A DNA stretch of 64,000 nt from Desulfovibrionaceae bacterium (GTDB lineage: Bacteria > Desulfobacterota > Desulfovibrionia > Desulfovibrionales > Desulfovibrionaceae). The notes beneath the pieces are model-generated. The model searched no databases. It worked only from the letters and a program-made list of their open reading frames with translations, and was not told where the DNA came from. Positions 51,225 through 62,292 of this stretch are shown here, in pieces (position 1 is the stretch's first letter; each line of letters opens with the position of its first letter). Made by a program: the position numbers and the translations under genes. The DNA is taken from the NCBI GenBank assembly GCA_009773665.1, contig WSYE01000003.1, positions 62,001 to 126,000 of the forward strand, given 5' to 3'.

Positions 51225-52622
51225 TCACGCCCTGGGCAAACTGAACACGAACTCGCTGCCCTGCCCCACCGTACTGCTGACGGTGATGTCCCCGCCGTGC
51301 GCCGTGAGCACCGCCTTCACCAGCGCCAGCCCAAGGCCAAGCCCTCTGTGGGAGCGGCTCTTGTCGCCCCGGTAGAGGCGCTCGAAGATGCGCGGGATGT
51401 CTTCCGGGGGGATGCCCTCTCCCTGGTCGTGCACCGTCACCCGCACCCGCCCGTCGTCCATGCGGGCGCTGACCTGCACCTGCCCTCCGGGCTTCGAATA
51501 CTTGAGTGCGTTGTCCAGAAGGTTCGCCAAAAGCTGGCGCACCCGCCCGGCGTCGGCCAGGGCGAACAACCCCGGCGCGGCGTCGCAGATCAGGATGATT
51601 CCCTGCTCCTGGGCCAGGTAATCGTAAATCTCCACCCCCTCTTCCACCAGAACCGCCATGTCCACCCGCTCGATGGACAGGCGCATGGTCCCGGTCTCGG
51701 CCTCAGAGATGTCCATGAGCGTATTCAATGTGGTGCGGATACGCTCGTTCTCCTCGGCGATGTCCATGAGCGCCTCGCGCAGACCCTGCTGCGACAGGTT
51801 GGACTGAAGCGCCGTTTCCACCACGGCTTTGGCTCGGGTGAGCGGCGTGCGCAGGTCGTGGGCCACGTTGTCCAGGGCGTCGCGCATCCCCTGAATCAGG
51901 GTGGAGATGCGCTCCAGCATGGAATTGAACAGGCTGGCCAGTTCGTCCAGTTCGTCTCCGGTGCCGCGCGTGGGGACGCGAGCGGTCATGCTGCCGCCCC
52001 CGATGGAGTTCACTGTGGCTATCAGGTCGCGGATGGGGGCCAGGGACCTGTCGGCCTGGATGGCTCCCACCACCACGCCAAGAAGGATCACCGTGGCCGT
52101 GATAAACAGGAAGATGCGCTTGAATTCCGAAAGCAGGGCCTCACGCTGATGGGCGTCGCCCCCCACGATGAGAAAGGTTCCGCTTCCCAGCTTGCGTGAA
52201 GTGACCTCGAACACGCCGCCTCCCGGTCCAGGCTGCTCCAGCAGCTGCCACTGCGCGGCCTCCAGGGAGCGTGGCTCAAGCTTGGCCTGGGGCAGCGTCT
52301 CCCAGCCGGGGGGGGACACCGTCAGGCGTTCGCCCCCGGACGGGTCGAGGATGCGCACGAAGTACTCGGACTCCTCGTATTCCTCGGTGTCGCGCCGAAT
52401 GAAGTCCAGCAGGGCGGGCAAACCCTTCGTTCGCTCTATATAGCTGTATTCATTCAACTTTTCTGTGAGAAGCTTCTGATCCTGCGAGCGCACCACCCCC
52501 GCCAGGAGCACGTAGGCAATAACGAACAGGAGCAGCGAACTGACGATGTAGAGCAAGGCATAGATCGCGGTCAGCCTGAAGGCGGTGCTGCGTCTAATCC
52601 TGCCGAGGAGGCTTGAGGACAT
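51225..52622 (-). CDS. Membrane sensor histidine kinase (HAMP)
   Basis: 465 residues: membrane spans at about 15-42 and 172-192, a periplasmic domain, HAMP region, H-box DALDNVAHDLRTPLTRAKA, and ATPase motifs LLDNALKYS, DQGEGIPPEDIPRIFERLYRGD, GLGLALVKAV. Overlaps its regulator by 29 bp; partners with it. Confidence 0.9.
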   Translation of the reverse strand: MSSSLLGRIRRSTAFRLTAIYALLYIVSSLLLFVIAYVLLAGVVRSQDQKLLTEKLNEYSYIERTKGLPALLDFIRRDTEEYEESEYFVRILDPSGGERLTVSPPGWETLPQAKLEPRSLEAAQWQLLEQPGPGGGVFEVTSRKLGSGTFLIVGGDAHQREALLSEFKRIFLFITATVILLGVVVGAIQADRSLAPIRDLIATVNSIGGGSMTARVPTRGTGDELDELASLFNSMLERISTLIQGMRDALDNVAHDLRTPLTRAKAVVETALQSNLSQQGLREALMDIAEENERIRTTLNTLMDISEAETGTMRLSIERVDMAVLVEEGVEIYDYLAQEQGIILICDAAPGLFALADAGRVRQLLANLLDNALKYSKPGGQVQVSARMDDGRVRVTVHDQGEGIPPEDIPRIFERLYRGDKSRSHRGLGLGLALVKAVLTAHGGDITVSSTVGQGSEFVFSLPRA

Positions 52623-53277
52623 AACCGACCCCCCTCAGGGTGGAGAGCATCTTGGGCTGGAAGTCGCGGTCGATCTTGTTTCGCAGGCGGCACACCAGCA
52701 CGTCCACCACGTTGGTCTGGGGGTCGAAGGTGTAGCTCCAGACGTGCTCCATGATCATGGTCTTGGAGAGAACCTTGCCCGGGTTTCGCAGGAAGAATTC
52801 CAGCAGGGAGAACTCCCGGGGTTGCAGGGTGAGCACGGTCCCGTCGCGCATCACCTCGCGGGTGAGCAGGTTCATGCTCAGGCTGCCCACCACCAGCTGC
52901 GTGGTCTCGGCGCTGCTGGTGGAGCGCCGGATGAGGGCCTGAAGCCGCGCCAGCAGTTCGGCAAAGGAGAAGGGCTTGGCCAGGTAGTCGTCCCCGCCGG
53001 ACTGCAAGCCCTTGACCCGGTCGTCCACGGAGCGTTTGGCCGAGAGGATGATTACGGGCGTGTTCACCCTGCTCTTGCGCATCTCTTCGATGAGCTTCAG
53101 GCCGTCCATGCCCGGCAGCATCAGGTCGATCACGGCGGCGGAGTAGGTTTCCGAGAGGGCCATGTGCAGGCCGTCCGCACCGTCGGCGCACTGATCCACT
53201 GCGAAGCCGTTCTGCTTGAGGCCCTGGGCGATGAAGGCCGAAATCTTTGGGTCGTCTTCCACGAGTAGGATGCGCAT
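52594..53277 (-). CDS. OmpR-type response regulator
   Basis: 227 residues: receiver (LLVEDDPKI, phospho-Asp in DLMLPGMDG, LSAK, DYLAKPF) and winged helix (LQPREFSLLEFFLRNPGKVLSK, VDVLVCRLRNKID). Paired with the kinase. The small exported gene behind it reads away from it; a shared promoter region (53278-53484) may be the target. Confidence 0.9.
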   Translation of the reverse strand: MRILLVEDDPKISAFIAQGLKQNGFAVDQCADGADGLHMALSETYSAAVIDLMLPGMDGLKLIEEMRKSRVNTPVIILSAKRSVDDRVKGLQSGGDDYLAKPFSFAELLARLQALIRRSTSSAETTQLVVGSLSMNLLTREVMRDGTVLTLQPREFSLLEFFLRNPGKVLSKTMIMEHVWSYTFDPQTNVVDVLVCRLRNKIDRDFQPKMLSTLRGVGYVLKPPRQD

Positions 53278-53484
53278 GGTTTGGATGGATAGACCCGGCA
53301 ACCGTGGCTGTCAACGCGATCAGGCCTTCGAGAGCCTTTCAATTGTGTAATAGCCAGGAAAGGGATTGGTAATGAATGCTGGAGTAGCTCTCTTCCCACG
53401 CAAAGCAGCCGGATTCCCCCCACACCGGTTGCCGGTTTTTCGACAAAACCACCTCAAAGACTGTTAATCCAAGGAGATCAGAAA

Positions 53485-53643
53485 ATGAAAAAGGCCGTTA
53501 TCTTCGCCGTTGCCTCCTGCCTGCTGTTCAGCTCCGTCGCTTTCGCTTTCGAAGGCTCCAAGTCCACCTCCGACAAGGGCTCCTACACCGAGCAGATGGC
53601 CAAGAAAACCAAGAAGACCAAGAAGGCCGCCCCCGCCAACTAA
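53485..53643 (+). CDS. 52-aa exported lysine-rich peptide
   Basis: A signal peptide (MKKAVIFAVASCLLFSSVAFA) and a 31-residue mature part ending in KKTKKTKKAAPAN. AAGGAG lies 7 nt before the ATG, and a clear terminator follows. Transcribed away from the OmpR-type regulator, so possibly its target. No homologue recognised. Confidence 0.7.
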   Translation: MKKAVIFAVASCLLFSSVAFAFEGSKSTSDKGSYTEQMAKKTKKTKKAAPAN

Positions 53644-53668
53644 GCGGCGCGTTGCTTTCATTTCGATC

Positions 53669-53690
53669 GAAAGGCCCTTCGGGGCCTTTT
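53669..53690 (+). terminator. Rho-independent terminator
   Basis: GAAAGGCCC-TTC-GGGGCCTTTTC 26 bp after the small exported peptide gene. Confidence 0.75.
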
Positions 53691-53727
53691 CGCGTTTCGG
53701 CGATCCACCCCCCACTCGAAAGAAAAA

Positions 53728-53756
53728 GCCCCGGCCATCTCAGGGATGGCCGGGGC
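53728..53756 (-). terminator. Rho-independent terminator
   Basis: A 12-bp stem GCCCCGGCCATC/GATGGCCGGGGC, followed on the leftward strand by TTTTTCTTTCG; ends the cysteine-rich protein gene. Confidence 0.75.
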
Positions 53757-53788
53757 AGAACGCACGATAAGCTCAGGCGAAGTGCCGT

Positions 53789-54310
53789 CTAGTCGATCCG
53801 GCCAATCTCGCGGGTCTGACTGGAGGGACAGGTATCACAGGAGTAGCAGTCCTCGCAGCCGCCCTTGTAGGGGTAGCCGGTGAACACCGCGTAAATGCGG
53901 TTCAGGCAGCCCTTGTCGTCCCACTCCAGGTCGAGCTTCTTGAACTTCTTCTTCACCTCGCGGGTGGGGGTGGGCAGCGGCATGCACCCGCCGATCAGTT
54001 CCGGCATCACGCTCTGGGCGGCGCACATCACCAGGGTGATGGCCAGATGGTGGAAGGCGAAACCGTGGTGGGAGTTCTTCTCGAAGGCCTGCTGCACTTC
54101 GCTTTCAGTCTGGGCGTCCAGATAGACAAGCAGGAAGCCGTCCTGGCCGTCGGAGGGCTCCATCTTGTAGGCCTGCACCTGGCCCTGCCACTTGTCCCAA
54201 TAGTGTTCGAGAAGTTCGGTCAGCTCGCGCTCAAGGCGCATGAGCCCGCTGATCTCCATGTAGTATTCCATGTCGAACTCGGGCTGGGTTTCGATCTTCT
54301 CCAGGCTCAT
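53789..54310 (-). CDS. Hypothetical protein with C-terminal cysteine cluster
   Basis: 173 residues. The C-terminus GGCEDCYSCDTC has four close cysteines, likely a metal site. The rest has HHLAITLVMCAAQSVMPEL and is otherwise helical. AAGGAAAAC before ATG 54308-54310. No family recognised. Confidence 0.65.
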   Translation of the reverse strand: MSLEKIETQPEFDMEYYMEISGLMRLERELTELLEHYWDKWQGQVQAYKMEPSDGQDGFLLVYLDAQTESEVQQAFEKNSHHGFAFHHLAITLVMCAAQSVMPELIGGCMPLPTPTREVKKKFKKLDLEWDDKGCLNRIYAVFTGYPYKGGCEDCYSCDTCPSSQTREIGRID

Positions 54311-54518
54311 GTTTTCCTTGCCCACGCGATGCTCCTTGGGAATGAATTGCTGGGGCTGGGATGTAGCCTGTTTGAGCCTGGGGGGCAACGTCCTTGCCCG
54401 ATGCCCCGGCCCACGACGCAGTACGGACTCAACACCCGCTCACAGAGTAAGAAACGAACCGCAGAGAACAATGTATTTTGTTTATAAAAAACACTTCGTA
54501 TTTTTCATAAACGCGTTT

Positions 54519-55244
54519 CTATCGCCCCGGAGGCAAGGTCACGCCGAGCAGCAGCACCCGCTTGTCGCCCCCGGAAAACATTCCCTGGAACCGGGCCATG
54601 CCCGCCGGGTCGGCCAGATTCAGCTTGGTGACGCCCGACTTGGGCAGGGCCTGATACAGCCAGCGCCCGCCCGAGCCGTCCGGCAGGATGACGCCAACGT
54701 GGTAGTGCTGGAGCGTATAGCCCTTGCGCCGCCCGGTCTGACTGAAGCTCACCAGACAGGCCTGGTCCGGGTTGATCTGCGCAAGTGCTTTCTTCCAGGC
54801 GGCCTGATCCGCCACGGGAAAGCCCAAGGCCGTCTTGCCGCTCTCTTGCGGGAAAACCTGCCGGGGCTCTGGCAGCAGCCAACGCCGGGGCAAGCCTTCG
54901 GAGAGATTCAGGATCAGATCGTAGCCGAAGTCCCAGTCCTGGCCCATGGCGCTTGCCGGGCCGGAATCGCCCAGGCGGTCGCGCCCGGCTTGGCGTGCGG
55001 GCGGGCCGGAGGGGGCAATCATGCGCATGAGGCAGTAGTCCAGGCCGGAACAGTTGAGGCCAGGGGTCGGAAAGGTCTGCTCCGGATGCTCGAACAGCGT
55101 CCAGCGTCCGGCCTCGTCGCGTACGCCGTCCGGGCGGTACGGGATGCCCAGGAGCTGGTCGGCACGGGTGGTCAGGTCGGCGGCGTGGGACGGGAGGACG
55201 CCGGAGAGCAGCACTGTTAGAAGGAGGACAATTCTTTTCATCAT
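54519..55244 (-). CDS. Secreted NlpC/P60-like cysteine hydrolase
   Basis: 241 residues: signal peptide (about 1-21, ending SHA), TTRADQLLGIPYR, catalytic-type Cys in LNCSGLDYCL and His in HYHVGVIL, the order of NlpC/P60-like peptidases. Assignment by motif only. Could be an amidase acting on the cell wall. Confidence 0.65.
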   Translation of the reverse strand: MMKRIVLLLTVLLSGVLPSHAADLTTRADQLLGIPYRPDGVRDEAGRWTLFEHPEQTFPTPGLNCSGLDYCLMRMIAPSGPPARQAGRDRLGDSGPASAMGQDWDFGYDLILNLSEGLPRRWLLPEPRQVFPQESGKTALGFPVADQAAWKKALAQINPDQACLVSFSQTGRRKGYTLQHYHVGVILPDGSGGRWLYQALPKSGVTKLNLADPAGMARFQGMFSGGDKRVLLLGVTLPPGR

Positions 55245-55363
55245 GTGTGCGGCTCAATCATGTCTTTTGGGGGTGGGGAAATTAACAAGGCGCATGTTTC
55301 AAACTCCATGCGCCCGACTATGTGTGTTTCCAAACATTTCTCTGAACAACGGGCTAGACTCGC

Positions 55364-55753
55364 TCACTTCATCACGCCGAGACTTTTCTCGACGGATCGA
55401 GGGTCAAGACCTAAGTCATCCCTCATAGCTATAAGAAGCTCATCTTGGGTCTTATTTCTATCTGTAGAATTCGCGACTGTGATGCGTAATCCTCTTGCCA
55501 ATCGAACAACATCTGGTGACCCGACAAGCGTAGCTCGTTCAACAGCCACAGCAAATCGCATTTTACTTTCAACACTTCCCTTTGCTGCCACGTCACCCAA
55601 CGCAGCCAAGACTTCTAAATAAGCTTTTTTCTTTTCCTGAAAGACTCGCTGAGTGAACTGGGCATTACGCTTAAAGTATGATTGGAGAGCTGTATTTAAC
55701 AAACTCCCCAGTCCGATCCCACCAAGCAAAGGGAAAAGCCAATCCCAGGCCAT
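55364..55753 (-). CDS. Hypothetical membrane-anchored protein
   Basis: 129 residues; an N-terminal span (LFPLLGGIGLGSLLNTAL) is followed by a helical stretch (FQEKKKAYLEVLAALGDVA). I take ATG 55753. The composition is AT-richer than the flanks. No family recognised. Confidence 0.6.
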   Translation of the reverse strand: MAWDWLFPLLGGIGLGSLLNTALQSYFKRNAQFTQRVFQEKKKAYLEVLAALGDVAAKGSVESKMRFAVAVERATLVGSPDVVRLARGLRITVANSTDRNKTQDELLIAMRDDLGLDPRSVEKSLGVMK

Positions 55754-55787
55754 CACGCCCCCGCAGGTTGCAAACTGTCCCAAAACG

Positions 55788-56129
55788 TCAGGCCGTCCCG
55801 CGCTCGTTCCCGGCGAGCCCACGGCTGATAAACCCGGCCACGAGGTGATCCGGGCTGACGCCCTCCTCGCTGGCCCTGGCTTCCAGGCTGGCCAGAAGCT
55901 CCTTGGGAACCTGGGCAATGATGCGTCCGCCCGAGGCAGGGGTTTTCCCGCCCCATTTGGCGTTGGCTTGCAGCCACGCGCGCTCGGCGTCCGCCGCCTC
56001 GACCACGGCCTGTTCTATGGAATCGCCGTCGGCCATGCAGCCGGGCAGGTCGGGAAACGTGACCAGCCACCCTCCCCCGTCCTCTTCGGACAGGGGATGA
56101 ATCTCGAAGGGCAACTCAGGAGTTTTCAT
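55788..56129 (-). CDS. hicB: HicB-family antitoxin
   Basis: 113 residues: HicB fold (GGGWLVTFPDLPGCMADGDSIEQAVVEA) and a C-terminal ribbon-helix-helix-like part (VPKELLASLEARASEEG). Overlaps hicA by 14 bp. Confidence 0.85.
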   Translation of the reverse strand: MKTPELPFEIHPLSEEDGGGWLVTFPDLPGCMADGDSIEQAVVEAADAERAWLQANAKWGGKTPASGGRIIAQVPKELLASLEARASEEGVSPDHLVAGFISRGLAGNERGTA

Positions 56130-56367
56130 GGTTTTTCTCCACCCTGTGGACCAGCGCAAGGAACTTCTTCACATAAATGGACTTGATCGGCTTGTGCGCC
56201 GGAACGCTCACGTGCGCCCCATCGGGGGACCGAAAGACCACATGGCTCGTGCCGTCGTGGTCCCAATCGATTTCCATGGACTGAGCGACCCGCTTGAAGT
56301 CCTCAATCCGCCAATCCCCACGAGAGTTGGCCCGCATGCGGGCCAAGACCTTTTCGATACGTCCCAT
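56116..56367 (-). CDS. hicA: HicA-family mRNA interferase toxin
   Basis: 83 residues with DFKRVAQSMEIDWDHDGTSHVVFRSPDG; the His in GTSHVVF is the catalytic residue of HicA. First gene of a hicAB pair. Confidence 0.85.
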   Translation of the reverse strand: MGRIEKVLARMRANSRGDWRIEDFKRVAQSMEIDWDHDGTSHVVFRSPDGAHVSVPAHKPIKSIYVKKFLALVHRVEKNHENS

Positions 56368-56410
56368 TGAAAACAGCTAGTGCATCTGCGGCCATATGGC
56401 AAGAAGACGA

Positions 56411-56447
56411 AGGCCGGGACCAGCCTCTATCAAGCTGATCCCGGCCT
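56411..56447 (-). terminator. Terminator after bipA
   Basis: AGGCCGGGA..AGC and GCT..TCCCGGCCT form a long stem; on the leftward strand TTCGTCTTCTT follows. Confidence 0.65.
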
Positions 56448-56474
56448 CGGAACATGCAGGAATTGGTTGCTGCT

Positions 56475-58313
<1,839 letters not shown>

Positions 58314-58387
58314 TGGAATTGATCTCCGATATATTTGGGAGGCCCCTCCATACGGGCCGCAAGCCCTGCTGGCAAGCGAAAGTCGCG

Positions 58388-58861
58388 TTACGGTTGCGAC
58401 AGGCAATTCGCGCAGGGCGTGATGAGGCTCACGCGGTTGGCCTGCTCGTATGTTGTTTTCGACTCGAACAGAGGAATGGCGGCGGCGCGAAACAGTTCGC
58501 CATAGGCCGTGGAGGCCTGCGTAAAGCTCAAGGAGGCGATGAACTGGCGGTCGGCCTGGGCCACCTGCTCCAAAGTAGGCGTGGAAAGGGAATAGCCGGG
58601 GGAGAGGTCGTGTTCGCGGCAGGCGGCGTCCACGCAGTCGATGGCCGGAGTGCCCATGGGCGTGGCGTTTACGCCGCACCAGTTGCCGTACTGCGGCACG
58701 AGCGCGGCGATATTGGACACCAGCGCCGCCGGGTCGGAGCCGGAGGTCTGGAACAGTTGGTCGTATATGGCCAGCTGCTGCTCCAGGGTGGTGACCTGGG
58801 CGAAGCAAAGCCCCGGGGAAATAAGCGTAGCGAGAAGAGGGAGGAGAAGGATTGGATTCAT
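58388..58861 (-). CDS. Secreted phospholipase A2-like protein
   Basis: 157 residues: signal peptide (about 1-21, ending CFA), Ca-loop-like [13 protein letters not shown] and the active-site helix [12 protein letters not shown] with the His-Asp pair. It fits bacterial PLA2. GAGG is 5 nt before ATG. Reads leftward behind the bipA gene. Confidence 0.78.
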   Translation of the reverse strand: MNPILLLPLLATLISPGLCFAQVTTLEQQLAIYDQLFQTSGSDPAALVSNIAALVPQYGNWCGVNATPMGTPAIDCVDAACREHDLSPGYSLSTPTLEQVAQADRQFIASLSFTQASTAYGELFRAAAIPLFESKTTYEQANRVSLITPCANCLSQP

Positions 58862-59025
58862 GGCATCCTCATGGTTCTTTTTCAAAGTTTGATCAAGCAC
58901 GAATCAGCTCTTAGTCCATCCCGGATGCACATTCGCGCTTGATGCAAGAAAAAAGACGTTGCCCGCCTGGGCCGACGGCTCTATATGACAATCATATGGC
59001 CGTTCATGAACGAACCTGTTCCCAA

Positions 59026-59775
59026 ATGAATGTGCGAGTGAAAATGCCCGCTGCATTTGCCATAGCCCTGATTCTTCTCACGGCGCTTCCGGCACGGAGC
59101 GAGCCCATCGAATTCTATTATCCGGAACGCCCGCCATACAGCTACACTCAAAACGGCCAAGCCACAGGCCTGCTTATCGAACTCAGCCGGATCATCCTGC
59201 TCAAGGCCGGGGTCGAGGGCACCTTCACGGAAATGCCCGCTCCGCGAATCTTCGCAGAGTTGCAACGCGAAGACGTCCAGTGCTGCCTTGTCGGGGGGCT
59301 CAAGATTCCCGGAAGAGAGGCATACGGAACATTCACCCGGCCCATCTTCGAGGACAGCCCCCTGGTGGCCCTTTTTCTCTCCAAAAACCAGAAACTGTTC
59401 GTCGGCAAGCACAGCTTCGAGGAACTCGCCGCCACCAACAATCTCAAGCTGGGCCTCATCGCGTCCTGGTCCTATGGGGAACACGTCGATGGCGTCATCA
59501 AGAAACAGAATGCCCAGGTGATGCGCATTCCGTCGACTATGCAGCAGGGGCTCATGCTGGCCACCGAACGCTTCCAGTACACCCTGGCCAGGGGATCAGA
59601 AATCGACGAGATCATCAGGCTCTCAGGCAAGCAGAAGAAGGATTTCCTGACCATGCCGCTCTCCGACCTCAACGAACGCAGGGAACGCTTCATCTTCTGC
59701 GGGAAGGGAGTGCCCAATGAGGTGATCGAACGGATCAACGCCGCCATCGATGCCGTTCGTGCAGGAAGCAAGTGA
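59026..59775 (+). CDS. Periplasmic solute-binding protein (family 3-like)
   Basis: 249 residues: signal peptide (about 1-24, ending ARS), then the binding fold with YYPERPPYSYTQNGQATGLLIEL and DVQCCLVGGLKIPGREAYGTFTRP. A standalone amino-acid-type binding protein; no transporter gene near it. ATG choice uncertain (58996, 59026 or 59044). Confidence 0.8.
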   Translation: MNVRVKMPAAFAIALILLTALPARSEPIEFYYPERPPYSYTQNGQATGLLIELSRIILLKAGVEGTFTEMPAPRIFAELQREDVQCCLVGGLKIPGREAYGTFTRPIFEDSPLVALFLSKNQKLFVGKHSFEELAATNNLKLGLIASWSYGEHVDGVIKKQNAQVMRIPSTMQQGLMLATERFQYTLARGSEIDEIIRLSGKQKKDFLTMPLSDLNERRERFIFCGKGVPNEVIERINAAIDAVRAGSK

Positions 59776-59893
59776 TCCCCGGCGCAGACGCATCTCTTCG
59801 AATCCTTCGCATTCCCCCGCCCCTCTGCGTGTCCCTGACAAGACATGCGATCAACCATGGAGCAACGTATCCATGTTTTTCAAAACTGCGACA

Positions 59894-60715
59894 TTATAAA
59901 CGACCCGTTTCCGTCTCCCAGCCCTGAGTCACGTCCCGCCCCTTCTTGTAGCGGAAATCGCAAAGGGCAGCCCCCTGCGCGAGGGTGCCGGTGCGCACAA
60001 GCCCCGTGCCTTCCGCCCTCGAGCGGGGAAAATCGTTCAGGCAAAAATACGGCGCCACGTCCATCATGCCCTGCGCCTTGAACAGCTTCACCGCGCCGCA
60101 CTCCAGCATGTCGTACCCCAGGTCGAACCCGGAGCCGTTTTCGACATACGCCCGCCCGACCCAGTCGCCGGGGTAGGTGCGCAGCTCAGACCATTGCGCC
60201 CAGGCCACAAGCGAGTGGCGGCTCTGCGGGGTAAAGAACGCTTCACCGCGCGCCGTGAGTTCCGGACTGGGGGTATTGGCGATATCCATGGCGTTCAGGT
60301 CGTAAAACAGCCGACCCGAATCAGCAGCGGTCCTGCCGTGGGACTTCATGGCCGCGTGGATGGCGGCAAGCCAGCCCGCCTGTATCAGATAGAGCTGGTT
60401 GCGATTGGCGTCCCCCCCCAGATCGGCCATGTCGGGCAGCATGGACTCGAAGGCGACCATGGCGTCGGCAGCGACCGCAGGCGCAGCCACGCCGGGATAC
60501 GCGGCAGCGACGTATTGGCGCACGCCGTCGCAGACGCCTTTGAAGTCCGCCAGCAGGCGCGTCCGGTTCGCAGCGTAGTAATTCTGCGCCGAGGCCGACG
60601 CGGGCCAGGGGATGGCGCACCCGCACACGGCCAGGCATCCGGCCCAATAACTGGCCCGACAACTGGCCTGGAGAAAACGCCGCCTGGAAATACCCGCCCC
60701 CGGTGAACTCTTCAT
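59894..60715 (-). CDS. Tat-exported ATC-hydrolase-like protein
   Basis: 273 residues. The twin-arginine signal SRRRFLQA is near residues 10-17. The C-terminal part (YFCLNDFPRSRAEGTGLVRTGTLAQGAALCDFRYKKG) matches the L-2-amino-thiazoline-4-carboxylic acid hydrolase family; the substrate here is unknown. Two cysteines (NDFP and CDFRY contexts) are conserved. Confidence 0.7.
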   Translation of the reverse strand: MKSSPGAGISRRRFLQASCRASYWAGCLAVCGCAIPWPASASAQNYYAANRTRLLADFKGVCDGVRQYVAAAYPGVAAPAVAADAMVAFESMLPDMADLGGDANRNQLYLIQAGWLAAIHAAMKSHGRTAADSGRLFYDLNAMDIANTPSPELTARGEAFFTPQSRHSLVAWAQWSELRTYPGDWVGRAYVENGSGFDLGYDMLECGAVKLFKAQGMMDVAPYFCLNDFPRSRAEGTGLVRTGTLAQGAALCDFRYKKGRDVTQGWETETGRL

Positions 60716-60880
60716 TATCGCCGCCCTTTATCGACCCGTTAAGGAAGTCGATTCTTGAAGCCTTTTCAAAATACTCGTTGGCAAGGCGCAGGAAAAAGCC
60801 AAGCCCGATGCGCATTCGGCACACGTGAGGGTTTGGCTGTTTCCGTGCAACGCAGCCAGCGGGGATTTTTCAACAGACTG

Positions 60881-61609
60881 CTATTCCATCCAGATCAGGC
60901 TGGCCTGCCTGCCCGACTGGGCTTTGTCCCTTCTGTAGGAATGGAACGCCCGAAGGCTGTGGGTGCACAGGTCCAGGCCGAAGATGCGCTCTCTTCTCAG
61001 CCCGGCGGTCATGAGTTGCGCCACGGTGAGTTGCCACAGGTTCACGATCTGCGTGGCCGGGTCGAAGTGATCGCGGAACCCGGCCCCGAATTCGGCCTCG
61101 AAGTTGGTGAACTGGCTGGCGGACGGCCCCAGGCTCGGTCCGCGCACGGCCATCAGCTCATCCGGCTTCACCCTATAGTGCTCACAAAACGCCGCCACAC
61201 CCTTCTGCGGAAACTCCAGCACGTTGCCGCGCCAGCCCACATGCAGCCCGGCCACGAAGCGCCCGCTCTCGTGCGCCAGCAAAATCGGTTGGCAGTCGGC
61301 GGTCTTTATCACCAGGGCCATGCCGGGCTGGCTGGTGGCAGAGCCGTCGGCCAGCAGGCTTGACGGTTCGCCTGAGCCCACGGCCCCCGGCTCGAAGACC
61401 ATGTCCGTGCCGTGCACCTGCCGCAGCGAATGCCAGGACCAGAAGCCCAGGTCCGCCTGGAGCGACTCACGGTTGGCCTGCACCGCTGCCGGGTCGCACT
61501 CCACATTATAGGAGATGTTGCCCCTGTCCGGGCCGCTCATGGCGGTGGTGAAGGCCACGCGCACGCCGGGCAGGCCTGGGAAACTGAACGGTATCACCGT
61601 GACTGACAT
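60881..61609 (-). CDS. pgeF: Peptidoglycan editing factor PgeF (YfiH family)
   Basis: 242 residues: SLRQVHGTDMVF, TADCQPILL, HVGWRGNVLEFPQKGV are the Cu-oxidase_4/PgeF motifs with His and Cys metal ligands. PgeF removes misplaced L-Ser from wall precursors. Adjacent to the folate gene. Confidence 0.92.
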   Translation of the reverse strand: MSVTVIPFSFPGLPGVRVAFTTAMSGPDRGNISYNVECDPAAVQANRESLQADLGFWSWHSLRQVHGTDMVFEPGAVGSGEPSSLLADGSATSQPGMALVIKTADCQPILLAHESGRFVAGLHVGWRGNVLEFPQKGVAAFCEHYRVKPDELMAVRGPSLGPSASQFTNFEAEFGAGFRDHFDPATQIVNLWQLTVAQLMTAGLRRERIFGLDLCTHSLRAFHSYRRDKAQSGRQASLIWME

Positions 61610-61621
61610 GCTTTGCTCCTC

Positions 61622-62206
61622 TTACGCTCCGGGCTCAACCCGAAGAATCTCTTCATCCGTCACGACCACGTGCACGGGCCGATCCCAGGGGTCCACGGGC
61701 AGCGCCTCAACCACCTGGAAGCCGTGCGCCAGCCCGATCAGGACAGTATCCGCGAACTCCGGCCCGGCCAGCAGGCGGTCGTAGTAGCCCTGCCCGAAGC
61801 CCAGCCTGCCGCCGCGCCGGTCAAAGGCCACGGCGGGGATGAGGGCCGCGCCGGGCGAAAAATCATCCAACGCCGGACACAACTCCGGATGCGGCTCCGG
61901 GATGCCGTACGCGCCAGGAGCCAGCTGCGACAGGCAGGTGAGACAGGCCACATCCAGAAGTCCGGCTTGACCGGGCCGGCAACGCGGGGCCAACACCCGC
62001 ACGCCGCGCCGAAACAGCGCGTCCAGCAGGTCCGTGGTCTCGACCTCGCCGCCGAAGGCCAGATAAACAAGCACCTCGCGGGCCTGCTGCCAGGCATCAA
62101 GGGTTTCCACCTGGGCGGCTGTTCGCAAACTGGCCTCGCGCACGTCTGCGGGCGCGAGGGCGGAGCGCCGGGCCAGCATGGCCTTGCGCAAGAACGACTT
62201 GTCCAT
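61622..62206 (-). CDS. 5-formyltetrahydrofolate cyclo-ligase
   Basis: 194 residues: LRKAMLARRSALA, VLVYLAFGGEVET, LIPAVAFDRRGGRLGFGQGYYDRLLA (glycine-rich active region). It makes 5,10-methenyl-THF from folinic acid with ATP. The start may instead be ATG 62233. Confidence 0.92.
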   Translation of the reverse strand: MDKSFLRKAMLARRSALAPADVREASLRTAAQVETLDAWQQAREVLVYLAFGGEVETTDLLDALFRRGVRVLAPRCRPGQAGLLDVACLTCLSQLAPGAYGIPEPHPELCPALDDFSPGAALIPAVAFDRRGGRLGFGQGYYDRLLAGPEFADTVLIGLAHGFQVVEALPVDPWDRPVHVVVTDEEILRVEPGA

Positions 62207-62292
62207 CGTGTGTGGGGGCGCGTTGTGAGGCATCGCGTTCCATGCTAGCAGGCAACCGAGCAGCCGAAAAGAACCTTTGCACCGGAGCGCCC

